From: Mesotaenium endlicherianum | Taxonomy: Eukaryota > Streptophyta > Zygnematophyceae > Zygnematales > Mesotaeniaceae | NCBI GenBank assembly: GCA_009602735.1 | Contig: WELA01010915.1 | Span: 1-55,997, forward strand | Reading direction: 5' to 3' | DNA: 55,997 nt | In this document: positions 33,399 through 42,739 of the stretch, piece by piece | Numbering within the stretch: position 1 is the stretch's first letter | How the letters are laid out: each line of letters begins with the position of its first letter | Notes under the pieces: generated by a model | Told to the model about the DNA's origin: nothing | The model's database searches: none | Seen by the model: the letters and a program-made list of their open reading frames with translations, nothing else | Program-made: the position numbers and the translations under genes

Positions 33399-34220
33399 TG
33401 ATGCAACATTCATTACAGCATCTTATTGCAACTTGTGCCCGTCCCTTGATTTCGGTGTCCAAGCTGCCCATATGGATGCAGAACAGCGTCTTGTCGCGAC
33501 GTTGCCTATTGTCTGCATGCGCTCCTCCCCCCTGAACAAGCGCACGCAGAGAAGAATAGATTGAAAAGTTTGGTGTGCTGTGAATGATCCCAGACAATGA
33601 AGAGCAAAAATGCAGTGTCATGCATGTATCACCTACGGACGTACACACTCAAACCTAGAAGGCAATGAACAGGACATCGCCTGTGCGTCACGGCAAGCGC
33701 GGGCTTCTCACAACGCATAATGACAGGAGTGGCTCCAACAACCGCTCATCTTATGGATGGTAGACAACCTTCAATAAAGGCACAACCTACAGGCAAGTGA
33801 GCCAAGCACGCAGTGGCTGGCAAAGCTGCTTTTTGCTTGTGAAACAGAGGGAGAGGGTGGTGGAGTGCAGGAGTGGGTACAAAGCAAATGTATACATAGT
33901 GATCAATGGGCGTCAACGACTTCATAGCAAGCACGCAGCCAGTGTCATCATAGGAATGAGAGCAAACCAAATGTACACCAAAGGTTTAATGGACACGATT
34001 CATTGACACCACACCGCCCGTGAAATTACAGCATAAGTCACTGACACATATCCATAAGCGGATGGAAGTGTGCAACGGAGTCAGAAAAGGTACAGCGCGC
34101 AAACAAGGCAACCGGACACACACTGCGCAACACAAGGAAGAGCCAGGCAAACCCTGGGGGCGCAACTGTGCCACCCGAGGCACCCTCGCCTGCCACAGAC
34201 TGAGGTGAGGCAGATTTTGA
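33399..34220. other. No recognised gene
   Basis: Open frames on both strands here are overlapping, low-complexity or shadow-like. No domain, splice pattern or repeat is convincing. It separates the trihelix-like gene from the coiled-coil gene, both on the minus strand. Confidence 0.4.
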
Positions 34221-34224
34221 TACA

Positions 34225-34632
34225 CAACCAGCAAAACCCCCCATTCTCTTTAGCTTCCAAGTCATTGTCCTCGCTATCCGGAATGCTGTCTGCGATAATA
34301 TCACGCCGCTGTTTCAGGAGGACAAAGAAGCCTTTAGTCGCTGTGCTTGCTCCTCATTCAATTTCTTCAATGTAGCTTTTTCCACTTGCAAGGCAGACAC
34401 TTCCTGTCGCAACTCCGTGATCAACTGCACGTCTTTTTCGAGATGTCGAGCAACATCGTCCCGGACGTGAGGCAGCGCTTCTTTGAGGGAACCTCTCTCT
34501 TTTATAACGGCATCCCTCTCTTCCACCGCAAGTCCCAACTTATTGTGCACTAATTTTCAGAGTCGCTTAGCGTCCACGAGGACGGACTCCGCGCGGGCGC
34601 AGAGGCCGTTCAGCAGAGAAGGAAGAGACATG
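34225..34632 (-). pseudogene. Small coiled-coil protein gene, divergent from the methyltransferase
   Basis: The minus-strand frame from an ATG at 34632 reads MSLPSLLNGLCARAESVLVD, meets a TGA after AKRL, and continues in the same frame as 34550-34314: a strong heptad-like helix (LGLAVEERDAVIKERGSL, LITELRQEVSALQVEKATL) ending at SLSS. A neighbouring frame carries on with LKQRRDIIADSIPDSEDND, so a frameshift or a splice is likely. Predicted to be an oligomerising coiled coil; no family recognised. Its 5' end faces that of the methyltransferase gene across about 356 bp, which could act as a shared promoter. The single TGA suggests recent loss or an assembly error. Confidence 0.45.
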
Positions 34633-34988
34633 GCGAATGTTTGATAACAGTGAGTATGAAAATTAAGAGGGGATGCGGGAAAAAGGTATGGTAATGGAGA
34701 GAGAGTGAGGTGACGGTGAGGGTGCACCCACTCTCGTGCACGTCACAGTGGTCTGTGGCAGTGACAGTCGCTGTTCCGGAATCGAACGTCGCAGGACGAT
34801 GTTCGACAGGAACGTAGTGGTCGGCAATGAGAGTGTCGGATTGTTGACGCTGCGGCGCGTCGTAAGTGGAAACCACCTACTGGCGGTGTCTGGATTTGGC
34901 ACATAAGAGGTTACAAAAGGTTACACAAAAGCAGAGGGAGTCCAAATGAGAGGGAAGATGAAGAGGTGAGTCCTAAACAAACATAAGT

Positions 34989-36649
34989 ATGGCAGATTTG
35001 GAACCCGAGCCCCTACGAGACGTATCGGTGCAGCCGAAACCGGCTCACAGGCCTCAAATGAGGAGATCTACAGGGTACGTGAACATGGATTTGATCACTG
35101 TAGTCGTCATTGCAGTTGAGCTGCTAACATCCTGTCAATACTTGGAATGTCTCTGCCTCACCTAGAAATGTGTGTGCCCGACATATGCAACGTGTTGTCG
35201 TTGACCGCGTGTTGGTATCGAAGCCGTCCGTTACACAGCAGCCGCTAGTTTTGGAAAACATACCATGACATACAGCTGTTTGTGTGAATGCAGGATGAGT
35301 GCAGCATTTGTCCGGGTGCCAGCCATTACCTTCGGGCCGTGGATTGTTGGATTGTATGGCGACACCCACGCCTCGAAGTGGTTCGGCGGTTTGTGCTTGG
35401 AGGTGGAGGAAGGGAAGTTTGCCTCATGGTTTGAGGGGGACAATGACACAGTTTACTACCTGGACAAAGACAAGGAGAGGAAATACCACCGCCATCTAAA
35501 GGAGAGTGACTGGGGTTTGCCCAACGTCGAACGGTAAGAGCGTTTGAGTAAGGGATTTATGAGGCTGAATTGGGGTGACTTTTTGAGCGACGCAACCGTG
35601 GAGAAGCTCAGGAATTGTATGATTCTTGGATTCCTCCACGTCATGACTTTCAGCCTCAATTGCTGATAGCAAGGGTGAAATAGGGAGGGGTAAGGGGGAA
35701 GACAATATGGGAAGATTATCGGGAGATGCAGGCACTTGTAGGAGGAAGAAAGTACTGAAAGTAGCAGGACTTCCCTCGGGGATAGGTGGATTTGAGCGGC
35801 CGTATAAGGAGGCGAGCCACGAGATAGCAATAATAGTCGAAAGCAACACGAGTTGTCAGGAATTGTTGAAGAAGAGATTCCCAAGGGTTCCAGTACACGC
35901 AGACATAATGGGTGTCACAACCACACCAGAAGGGTTTGAGGTGGTGCTTGCCGGCTTTCCATGTCAAGATGAGTCTAGCAGAGCTAGCACTTCGGCAAAG
36001 GAGTGTACGGTGAGGCGCACAGGACTTGTAATTCACCTCTGGTGCCTACTGCAGAACAACAGAATACCCATAGTGGTGCTAGAGAACATTCTTGGAATAT
36101 TGGCAAAAGGAGACGTGGAGGGTGTCCCGTACATAGTTGAGGTGGCCCACAGATTGCAGTCTTTGGGTTACAATTGGGCATATCGGACTGTCCAGAGCTT
36201 GTTCTTTGAGCAGCCACAGTTGCGAGAGAGAGTCATCATAGTGGGCATGCAGTTTGGAGATCCCGAAGACCTATTATTAGCCAAAGAGGTGATATGCCGC
36301 AAAGCCAGCTTGTGCTCCTGTGCACAGCATCTCATGGAGGGCAGGAGGGCGTACGAAGGAGTGTGTGACGGGAGTGAACAAGGCAGCGCCCTTCAAGTCA
36401 TACGGCGTGTGTCCCACGATCACGGGGTAAAACTCCAGGCACATGCTTGTAGTTGAGGAGGGCAGTCGAAACTGCCACCTTTGGGTGCTGGGGGTAGCAC
36501 AGATGGAGACACTGCAGGGTTTTCCCGTCGGTTGGACGGGATGTATGGATAGCACCAACCGACAGCTATTTCGCCTAGGGAATGCCATACCGGTCGGCTT
36601 GTCTCGCTGGCTGCAAGGGCGCATCGCTAATGCCTACGTGGATAAGTAA
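34989..36649 (+). pseudogene. C5-cytosine DNA methyltransferase gene, three exons, broken near its 3' end
   Basis: Proposed exons: 34989-35074, 35294-35533 and 35742-36649, with GT/AG introns (GTACGT, GTAAGA donors; GAATGCAG, CTTGTAG acceptors) whose phases all match. Exon 2 encodes about 80 residues with a small beta-rich, Tudor-like look (WFGGLCLEVEEGKFASWFEGD). Exon 3 holds the catalytic domain: motif I LPSGIGGFE; motif IV GFPCQD with the nucleophile Cys at 35962-35964; motif VI ENI (Glu at 36082); motif VIII QLRERVIIVG (from 36217). The target-recognition region starts in the same frame but continues one frame over (change near 36385-36420): PTITG, TAA at 36428-36430, then METLQGFPVGWTG and motifs IX/X (RQLFRLGNAIPVG). 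The order is normal for DNMTs. The frameshift and TAA would abolish the C-terminal half. It resembles plant or retrotransposon-type DNMTs; the subfamily is unassigned. Confidence 0.8.
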
Positions 36650-36667
36650 GATCACAGGCAGGACATC

Positions 36668-37321
36668 GTGCTGACCAGCACAACCACTTGGCCAGAGTGC
36701 GCATGGCAGATGCAGGGGAGTAGCGGGCGCATACACCAGGCGATACACACGAGCGCGCTGATGGGATTGGTAGCCGTGGCGGCCATTCCTGGATGTCACG
36801 AGGGTGTGAGTATGGAGGACCACAGGCAGGGCAGGGCGGCAGCTGTGAAGTGGCTCAACAGGTCGAGAACGGAGGCCAACTGGGGGAAACTGCAGAGTTT
36901 GGCCCAGCCTCTGAAGGCGGGATTACTATCCACTTGCGGGAGCGCCCTGTGCATGGAAGCACGTGCGGCTCTGTCAGCGGCTAGCCGAGAATCCGATAGC
37001 ACTCGCCTGGGGCATCTCAGTGCCAGAGATTGGGCAGCTCTTACGACCTTGTCAAAGGGGGAGCAGCAGCACGCAAAGGGGAACTGCAAGACATTGGCGT
37101 GTGCCTTAGATTTTGGCCGTTTTGTGGAGGACTGCCTGCAACCGGTGGTGGAAGAAGGCAACCTGCCATGCTTGGCTCTCGTGAGAACATTCAACTTTTG
37201 GTTGAGCCGGAGTGTGGTGAAAGATTTGATTAGCCACATTTGTAATCACAAACATGTTAGCATGCTGGTAGGCTCTCACAAAAGCGCAAGAATCCTAGAG
37301 AGTACCAAGACTGGCGTCTAA
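36668..37321 (+). CDS. ORF in frame with the methyltransferase C-terminus, unknown
   Basis: 217 codons starting 18 bp after the methyltransferase TAA and in the same frame as motifs IX/X, so one stop codon is all that separates them. It could be an extra C-terminal domain of the methyltransferase or a separate gene. The protein is Ala/Ser-rich in the middle (EARAALSAASRESDS) with a hydrophobic, basic C-terminus (LVRTFNFWLSRSVVKDLISHICNH). No zinc finger, membrane segment or known catalytic motif was seen. No family recognised. Confidence 0.45.
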   Translation: MLTSTTTWPECAWQMQGSSGRIHQAIHTSALMGLVAVAAIPGCHEGVSMEDHRQGRAAAVKWLNRSRTEANWGKLQSLAQPLKAGLLSTCGSALCMEARAALSAASRESDSTRLGHLSARDWAALTTLSKGEQQHAKGNCKTLACALDFGRFVEDCLQPVVEEGNLPCLALVRTFNFWLSRSVVKDLISHICNHKHVSMLVGSHKSARILESTKTGV

Positions 37322-38461
37322 AAGTAGGTGAGAAGTGTGATGGGAGTAAGCACAGGGCAGACCACCCCATGCCGAAAGGGCAGGCTAAGAGTGAGTGTAC
37401 CGGATGTAGGGGTAGGGCGCAGTTTGAGCAGTAGGTTGAGCGTGGGGTCAAGGTCCAGGCTCGGAGACAATGGGGGGGGACCCTACACCACATATGCAAG
37501 AAATGGCCCAGGAAATGTGTTTCACAAGATTGTTTGTTTGCTGCACTTGATCAAGTGAATCGTGAGTTTTATCTCAGTTACTTGTACTTGAACAATGTGT
37601 TCTGTAATGAAACGGGCAGCCAAATTTGCTTTGAAGGTGGCAACCAGCAAAGACGATGGGAAGGCGGCTAAGGATGCTAAGCACAAAGGATGAACGCAAC
37701 AGTCCATAGAAGTTGAATCACAAAAAATAAGCCAGTGTGCACAAACCAACAAGAGCGTGTGAGGGCACCAAAGTTATGAATCTGCGCAGTTTTATATTGC
37801 CCGTCACAAAACACACCAACGATCGTGGACATCACGGCATGAACGCAAAACTTTGAGGCGTGTGAGCTCCTCCATGTTACGAGACTGGCCAGAATGTGGT
37901 GTGTAGGATGAGGATACCGCGCTTGGAAAGTGGGAAGGAAAACCAGCAGGCTCTTGGCACACCACAAAGTTGAGCACATGGTTTGTGATTGCTGTAAAGT
38001 GCATGCCAAGTATTACAACTACAGATGTAGACACCGCATGGCCAATCCACGTGCGGGGCATGAATGGCAGAAAATACTTTAGAAGTGGAATGATTCAGTG
38101 GCTCACTCAGCACAGAAATATTACAAGGTCCCGGAGCAGCTAGTGCTAGACCAGCGTTCCCAAGTAGGCCGGAAGTCTGTGTAGGGCTATTCTCATGCTG
38201 AGTATGTGCAATCTGCCATCCAACCTAGTGATTGGCTATTTAATGGCGATCAGTTGTTGTCCCAAAGGGAACCGCCCTAAACTCTCCATAGCTGCCGAGC
38301 CTGACCATTTGTGAGGCTGCTACACGTGGCCTTGGCATAGCGAGCATAATAATAATATCATACGCTCCGAGGGTTGCAAGTGCAGCAGATGTGCACACTG
38401 ACGAGAGACCGTAAATCCAACAGAAGTGCAACTTGCGGGAGCATGTAACAGGTACCCAATT
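37322..38461. other. No recognised gene
   Basis: About 1.1 kb between the methyltransferase unit and the convergent LRR gene. It has short open frames on both strands without domain character. It could hold 3' untranslated regions of both genes. Confidence 0.4.
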
Positions 38462-40050
38462 CTAAGACACGCAGGCTTTGCGGTGCAGGGCCGACGTCCC
38501 ACAGATGAAAGGGTCAAATTGCCACATCCCGCTGAGGAGGAACAACCCTCGCCAATTCAAAGATAGAGTGGTGAGGCCTGAGAGTAGATCCAAGCAGGGC
38601 CACACCACACCCGACGACACACTCATGTTCAGCACTTGCAAGTTGGGGGTGAATGCAAATATGTCTGGTACTGCACTTGGGGTGAGGAAGATGTCCAGCG
38701 TGTGCAAGCTCAGCATCAGCTCCACAACTCTGGACAGTGCTCCCTCCATTCTTAGCTCTTGGAGGCTGGCCCTTGCACTCTTCGGAAGTGCCTCCACGGG
38801 GACTCCAAAGGGGGGGAGTGCGACACCGTTGTGTGGCAGCGGCAGCGGAGGGCCGACGTCGAGCGACGTAAGAGACGACATTCTGTTGACGATGTCCAGA
38901 TCCCTGTTGGTGTTGTCTTCAAACTAGCACAAAGTGTGGCAACACGAATAGAGAGAATATGGGCACGGGGCAATGAGCAAAGAGAGTGAAAGACATGTCT
39001 TGACAGAACGCACACTGGATGACGGAATTCCAATCCCTGAGCCCAATGTGCCCTGTTTGCAAAGCAAAACATGCCTTTAGTCCGTGTAACTGCAACTTCT
39101 CCAGCGCGGTCATGCATTTTATGGAGCCCGACACGTTATCCAATCTGAAATCGGCGTTCTTCACCTCCAGACAGGTGAATGCCCTGCAAGTACGTAGCCG
39201 CCTAGGTAAGGGCAGCACAAAGAAGTTTGTGCGAATCATGAAGAGCGTCAGGAGAGGGAGGTTCACGGCTGAGCGCACCGCTGCCTGGTCGTACCGCTGA
39301 TTGGACTCTGGATCCATTCCGGAGGTGTCCCAAGTAAACCTCCGCAAGAGCAAGAGTTGTCTCATCACAAAACCTTGTAGACATCCACGCCGGAGATTGT
39401 TGACGGGCATATACAATGAGGGCAGGATATTGTGGGAACCGGACTCGTGGATGCAGGAGGGAGTGTTTTGATCTCTAAACACAACTCTTCCAAGTCGTTC
39501 TTGGATGCTACGAAGTGTTGTGCATAGTGTAGGACTTTACGCACATCAAAGAGGAGTAAGTGTACGCTGGTGACAAGCGGGAAGTCAAAAGACAGAGAAG
39601 GTAGGAATAACGCCATTTGTATACTGGGAAGTAGAATCTCCACAATGACTCAGCATATGTTAGGCATCCTACGAAGCTGCTCTAATGCTATGTCTGCCCT
39701 GGACAACTTGCGCAACGATATGGCGGTTTGAGTGAACGTGGAGAACACGAGTTGCCTCCAAAGGATGCAGACCTTGCTGAGTCTGCCAGCCTCCTTTGTG
39801 TCAACAGACATGGTGGAGGACCTCCACTTTTCCAGTGTCTGAAACGTATGAGTATGCTATGAACAATACTTTCATCCAAACGACAAAAGCGGTATTCATG
39901 AGACCCCATGACCAGGAGTTTCAGGGTACATTGACACAGTACTGAGAGATGGAGGATGTGGATAAGAACGAATGCGGAAAATACAAGGCACAGAGGAGTG
40001 CGGCAGGCCGGCGAGAGTATTCCTCCGGTACTTAAATGCGAGTGTGTTAA
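38462..40050 (-). CDS. Multi-exon leucine-rich-repeat gene (F-box/LRR-like), possibly decayed
   Basis: Several minus-strand blocks have LRR spacing. The last exon (38923-38462) follows a TGCTAG acceptor in phase and reads LTSLDVGPPLPLPH, LQELRMEGALSR, LHTLDIFLTPSAVP, LQVLNMSVSSG, LTTLSLNWRGLF. Upstream 39482-39060 gives FTCLEVKNADF and LEKLQLHGLKAC. 39838-39365 follows a TTTCAG acceptor and reads KVCILWRQLVFSTF, ISLRKLSRADIALEQLRRMPNIC, a TGA, then LVTSVHLLLFDVRKV and LEELCLEIKTLP. 40010-39860 gives LKLLVMGSHEYRFCRLDES. An N-terminal F-box was not identified. Intron edges are only partly resolved, and the TGA near 39655 may be a lesion. Such proteins usually act as adaptors for substrate or ligand recognition. 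Confidence 0.5.
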
Positions 40051-40419
40051 ATAAGCACAGCAGGTAGTCCCTGCAAATTACACCCTTGCAGATTTGCATT
40101 AGGGGAGAAAACGGAAGCACGGGCGATTGTGTGGAGTGCAACTGTGTGGTGGTAGTCTTATGAGGACGGGCTACACATGGTGGAGCGGCAGCACCAAGAA
40201 GCCTGAAAACAATTGTAAGCCAAATGAACAGAGGAGATAGCTTCTTAGAGGAAGTGTTGGAGTAAAATAGGTGTAAGGGACGAACGAAGCACCTGCAGGC
40301 GAAGGATTACCGGAGGTTCGGAGCGCAGATTCATTCCAGGACACGATCCGCACAGTGGGGCAGAGAAATAACCCATCTTCGCCAAATTCCAGCCAAATTG
40401 GCTACGCCAACGCGGTGGG
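40051..40419. other. Upstream flank of the LRR gene, no gene recognised
   Basis: Contains minus-strand open frames too weak to call. It leads into the A-type terminus at 40420-40516. Confidence 0.35.
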
Positions 40420-40516
40420 AGGCGAAGAAAAAGAGGTCCCCGATGGGCCCGGAGATGGCTGGGGATCGAGTCCTGGGGCGTTTTTTGACGTTTGGGCACG
40501 GACCAGTCTCAGAGTG
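40420..40516 (-). repeat. A-type terminal inverted repeat, right end of inner element
   Basis: The reverse complement starts CACTCTGAGACTGGTCC and stays similar to 20763-20860 for about 100 bp, including AACGCCCCAGG and a later GGCGTAG word. It faces the terminus at 21380. Confidence 0.6.
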
Positions 40517-41583
40517 AAGCTTCCCCTCGCCTTCTCACTTGTGTTTGGTTGGTTGAAATATTTATGTAAGGTACGCCCGCGGCCAAAGTGAGCAAAACAT
40601 AACGTTATGATGGTGCGAGATGGCGTCAGCAGCGTCAGCCGACATCGCGTCAGCCAATAAATTATAGTGTGTACAAACCGGACATGCGGTTGACTTTTTT
40701 AACTTAAGAAAATTGGGGAGCTGAAATGCCACTTCTGGAGACCTTTTACCCGTCGATCTCGCTTAAGAAGTCGGCAGGATTTGTATCTCACCGTCGACCG
40801 GGCCAAGGAGTTCTTTGGCCCAAGTCGGGTAACGGGGGTGGCCCTCACAGGGCCGTCTCCCTTGAACTTCTCTACCCCACCAAATGGGGTCGCGCCGAGC
40901 GATCAACATACTTTATATTAACTTTTCGTGCCTCTTGTCCCCCATCGTGGGTGTCAACAGTAGAGGCGGGCAGACGTGCCCAGGGTATTTACGCCCAGGG
41001 GTTCGACACCCCTTGGCTTAAGTGCCCATTGGGCTCATGCCCGTCGGGCTCAAGCCCTGACGGGCTTGGCAGCCCATGTGCCTAAGGGTCCAAGGGTCCA
41101 AAAATCCCTTGGTGGTAATGTCTCTAAACTGACGGGCCTATGATAGTCAGCGCACGCGGCATGCAGATCTTACTTTTGCCGTCCACGTGGCTTAGATTCT
41201 CATTGTCCGTCCGTTAAACCCGACAAGGCCGTGCGCTAGAACTCTGGCGTTAGTTGACTTTCACAAAAACAAAATCGGATTTAGTAGCTGCCGACACCTT
41301 CCAAAGGAAAGGGAGCGATCGGCGAGCCTTGACATTGGCATTTAGTGTACTTAAATACTGTGTTCTTGTTGGCCCACACTTTTGTTATTTGCATGTAACT
41401 TCGCTTGCGATTGGAGAATCAGAATGTTTCTGAGCCGAAAAGTGGCAGAGTGAGGCCGAGGAATGCCTCTCTCCGCCTCCCACCCTCCGCTCAAATGTGG
41501 CAAATGTGGCAGAGAAATGGTCTTTTCCGCCTTGAACTGGACTTCTCAAAAATGAGTTCTTGCACTAAACCTGTCTCAGAGTG
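40517..41583. mobile_element. Right remnant of outer TIR element, B-type end
   Basis: Ends ACCTGTCTCAGAGTG at 41583; read inward as reverse complement, about 140 bp match 21380-21520 (CACTCTGAGAC, then a GCCTCACTCTGCC word). A third copy of the GTCGGGT...GGGGGTGGCCCT motif is at 40823-40860, linking this piece to the left remnant. No ORF is supportable. Confidence 0.45.
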
Positions 41584-42095
41584 CTCGCGCGACCGTGTCC
41601 AGCATCGATGCCGCCAATATCAATGGCGCAATGGGCATGTTCTCCGCCTACTGCCAGAAGCTGTCAAGATTGTCCCCAAGCCAGCGGACCATGAGGCCCT
41701 CGTGCAACGCACCCAGGAGTAGCAGGGCCGAATTGGAGTCCGATAGACCTATTGCCTGCTCCAGACCTCATAGTCGTGGATGCACATGCACGCGGATGTC
41801 CTTCGCTGGGTCGGTCAAAGCGCCGTCTGCGATCGCGTACGCGCCAGCTGGACTGCTCGGGAAGTCCAGCTACACCCTCTGCCTATTCGTGGTGTCTTCT
41901 ATCGTTGGTCGTTTGACCTTGCTGGCGAGCTGCCCCTTTCTGGCCGCCGACAGCTCTGTGTTCTCGTCATGATCGAGCACTTTTCTAATTGGGTTGAGCT
42001 AATGCCTCTCCCCTCAGTCGAGTGTGCTCATTTCTACTACTTCTTTGATCGCATGTTAGTTCGCCATGGTGCCTGCGCCAAAGTTGAACTAAGAT
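41584..42095 (+). pseudogene. Family C gypsy pol, right half (integrase)
   Basis: The plus-strand frame opens with RDRVQHRCRQYQWRNG, the RNase H/integrase linker. It goes on to VPKPADHEALVQRT, TYCLLQTS and WMHMHADVLRWVGQ, the altered finger CDRV, and the core FYRWSFDLAGELP with the first catalytic Asp, ending near HGACAKV before the second. It holds three in-frame stops. The start continues the frame that ends at 20762 if 20763-41585 is taken out. It parallels C1 at 1420-1811. Confidence 0.75.
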
Positions 42096-42739
42096 GAAAA
42101 AATACCGGGCGAGAGGTACTCCATGTGATAAACGTGGCGAACGGTGATGGGTAAGACTCTGTAGAAGATCGGAGGGTCGGAGACACTAGTGAGGCACGGC
42201 CATCTACGGATGCGTAATCGATGGGGGTACAAGGGGCCGCTCTAAGAGCATCAGCAATGTCGGGGGCGAGCAGCGCCGGAGGGGAGCCCACAAGCCCCGA
42301 CGTACAGGGACTGCTCCCACCAAGCAAGGAGGGAGGGACCTGCACGAACAACGGTGACAAGCAACAGTAGAAGCAACAGACAACGAAAGGGGAAACGAGT
42401 AATGAGGGGGATTTAAGCTAGAGGTGCCAAACTGCCCATGGGCAAAACTAATCACCTTCAAGCACTCTAGGTGAAGGTAGGGACAAGCAATTCAAGTCCC
42501 AACCCGCATTGCAATGATCGCAAAGCCTAATTTAAAATGAAAAAATGGACCATATTTTTTAAAGTTTTTTTTTTAATACGTATACGTACGCGATACGGGG
42601 TATCGGTACGGCAAGCTAGGCCAATACGCAAGTATTTTAAACTAGGTCGCAAAGCAGCATAGAAGCAAGGCAACGGATGGAACCAAACCCTTGACAGGGG
42701 TGGTTGGCAGGATAGTGGCTTGCAAAGGATCAATTTTGT
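42096..42739. other. Junction DNA between family C and family D remnants
   Basis: No gene recognised. At about 42545-42645 the minus strand ends in two A-rich runs preceded by GATACCCCGTATC and ACGTATACGT palindromes, which could be the tail of a small retroposon; no RNA polymerase III boxes were identified. Confidence 0.35.

Larger units (their letters stand above)
21380..40516. mobile_element. Putative inner TIR element carrying a DNA methyltransferase and other genes
   Basis: The left end CACTCTGAGACTGGTCT (21380) and the right end, which as reverse complement is CACTCTGAGACTGGTCC (40516), face each other. Subtracting B2 (21650-30574 plus its duplication) leaves about 10.2 kb of cargo: a trihelix-like gene, a coiled-coil gene, a C5-methyltransferase gene with a following ORF, and an LRR gene. 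The subterminal sequence at 21380 matches the outer element's right end, and that at 40516 its left end, as expected for the same family inserted in inverse orientation. No transposase was recognised and the flanks (CTA, AAG) do not match, so the boundaries are provisional. Confidence 0.4.

Noticed and set aside
33154..33648. 164-codon minus ORF
   Set aside because: It overlaps, in another frame, the better supported trihelix-like exon, and its composition is that of a shadow frame.
36427..36453. A mini-intron (GTAAAA...TTGTAG, about 26 bp) that would remove the TAA in the methyltransferase
   Set aside because: Too short for spliceosomal removal, it would delete conserved-looking residues, and the resulting frame is not the motif IX/X frame.
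36648..36715. Intron joining the methyltransferase to the 217-codon ORF
   Set aside because: A good donor (GTAAGA) exists, but the plausible acceptors give the wrong phase; simple in-frame continuation past one TAA is more economical.
21380..40516. Target-site duplication for the inner TIR element
   Set aside because: The flanks CTA and AAG do not match and no 2-9-bp alternative is convincing, so none was annotated.
42545..42645. SINE-like element with A-rich tail on the minus strand
   Set aside because: No A/B boxes, target duplication or second copy in the window.
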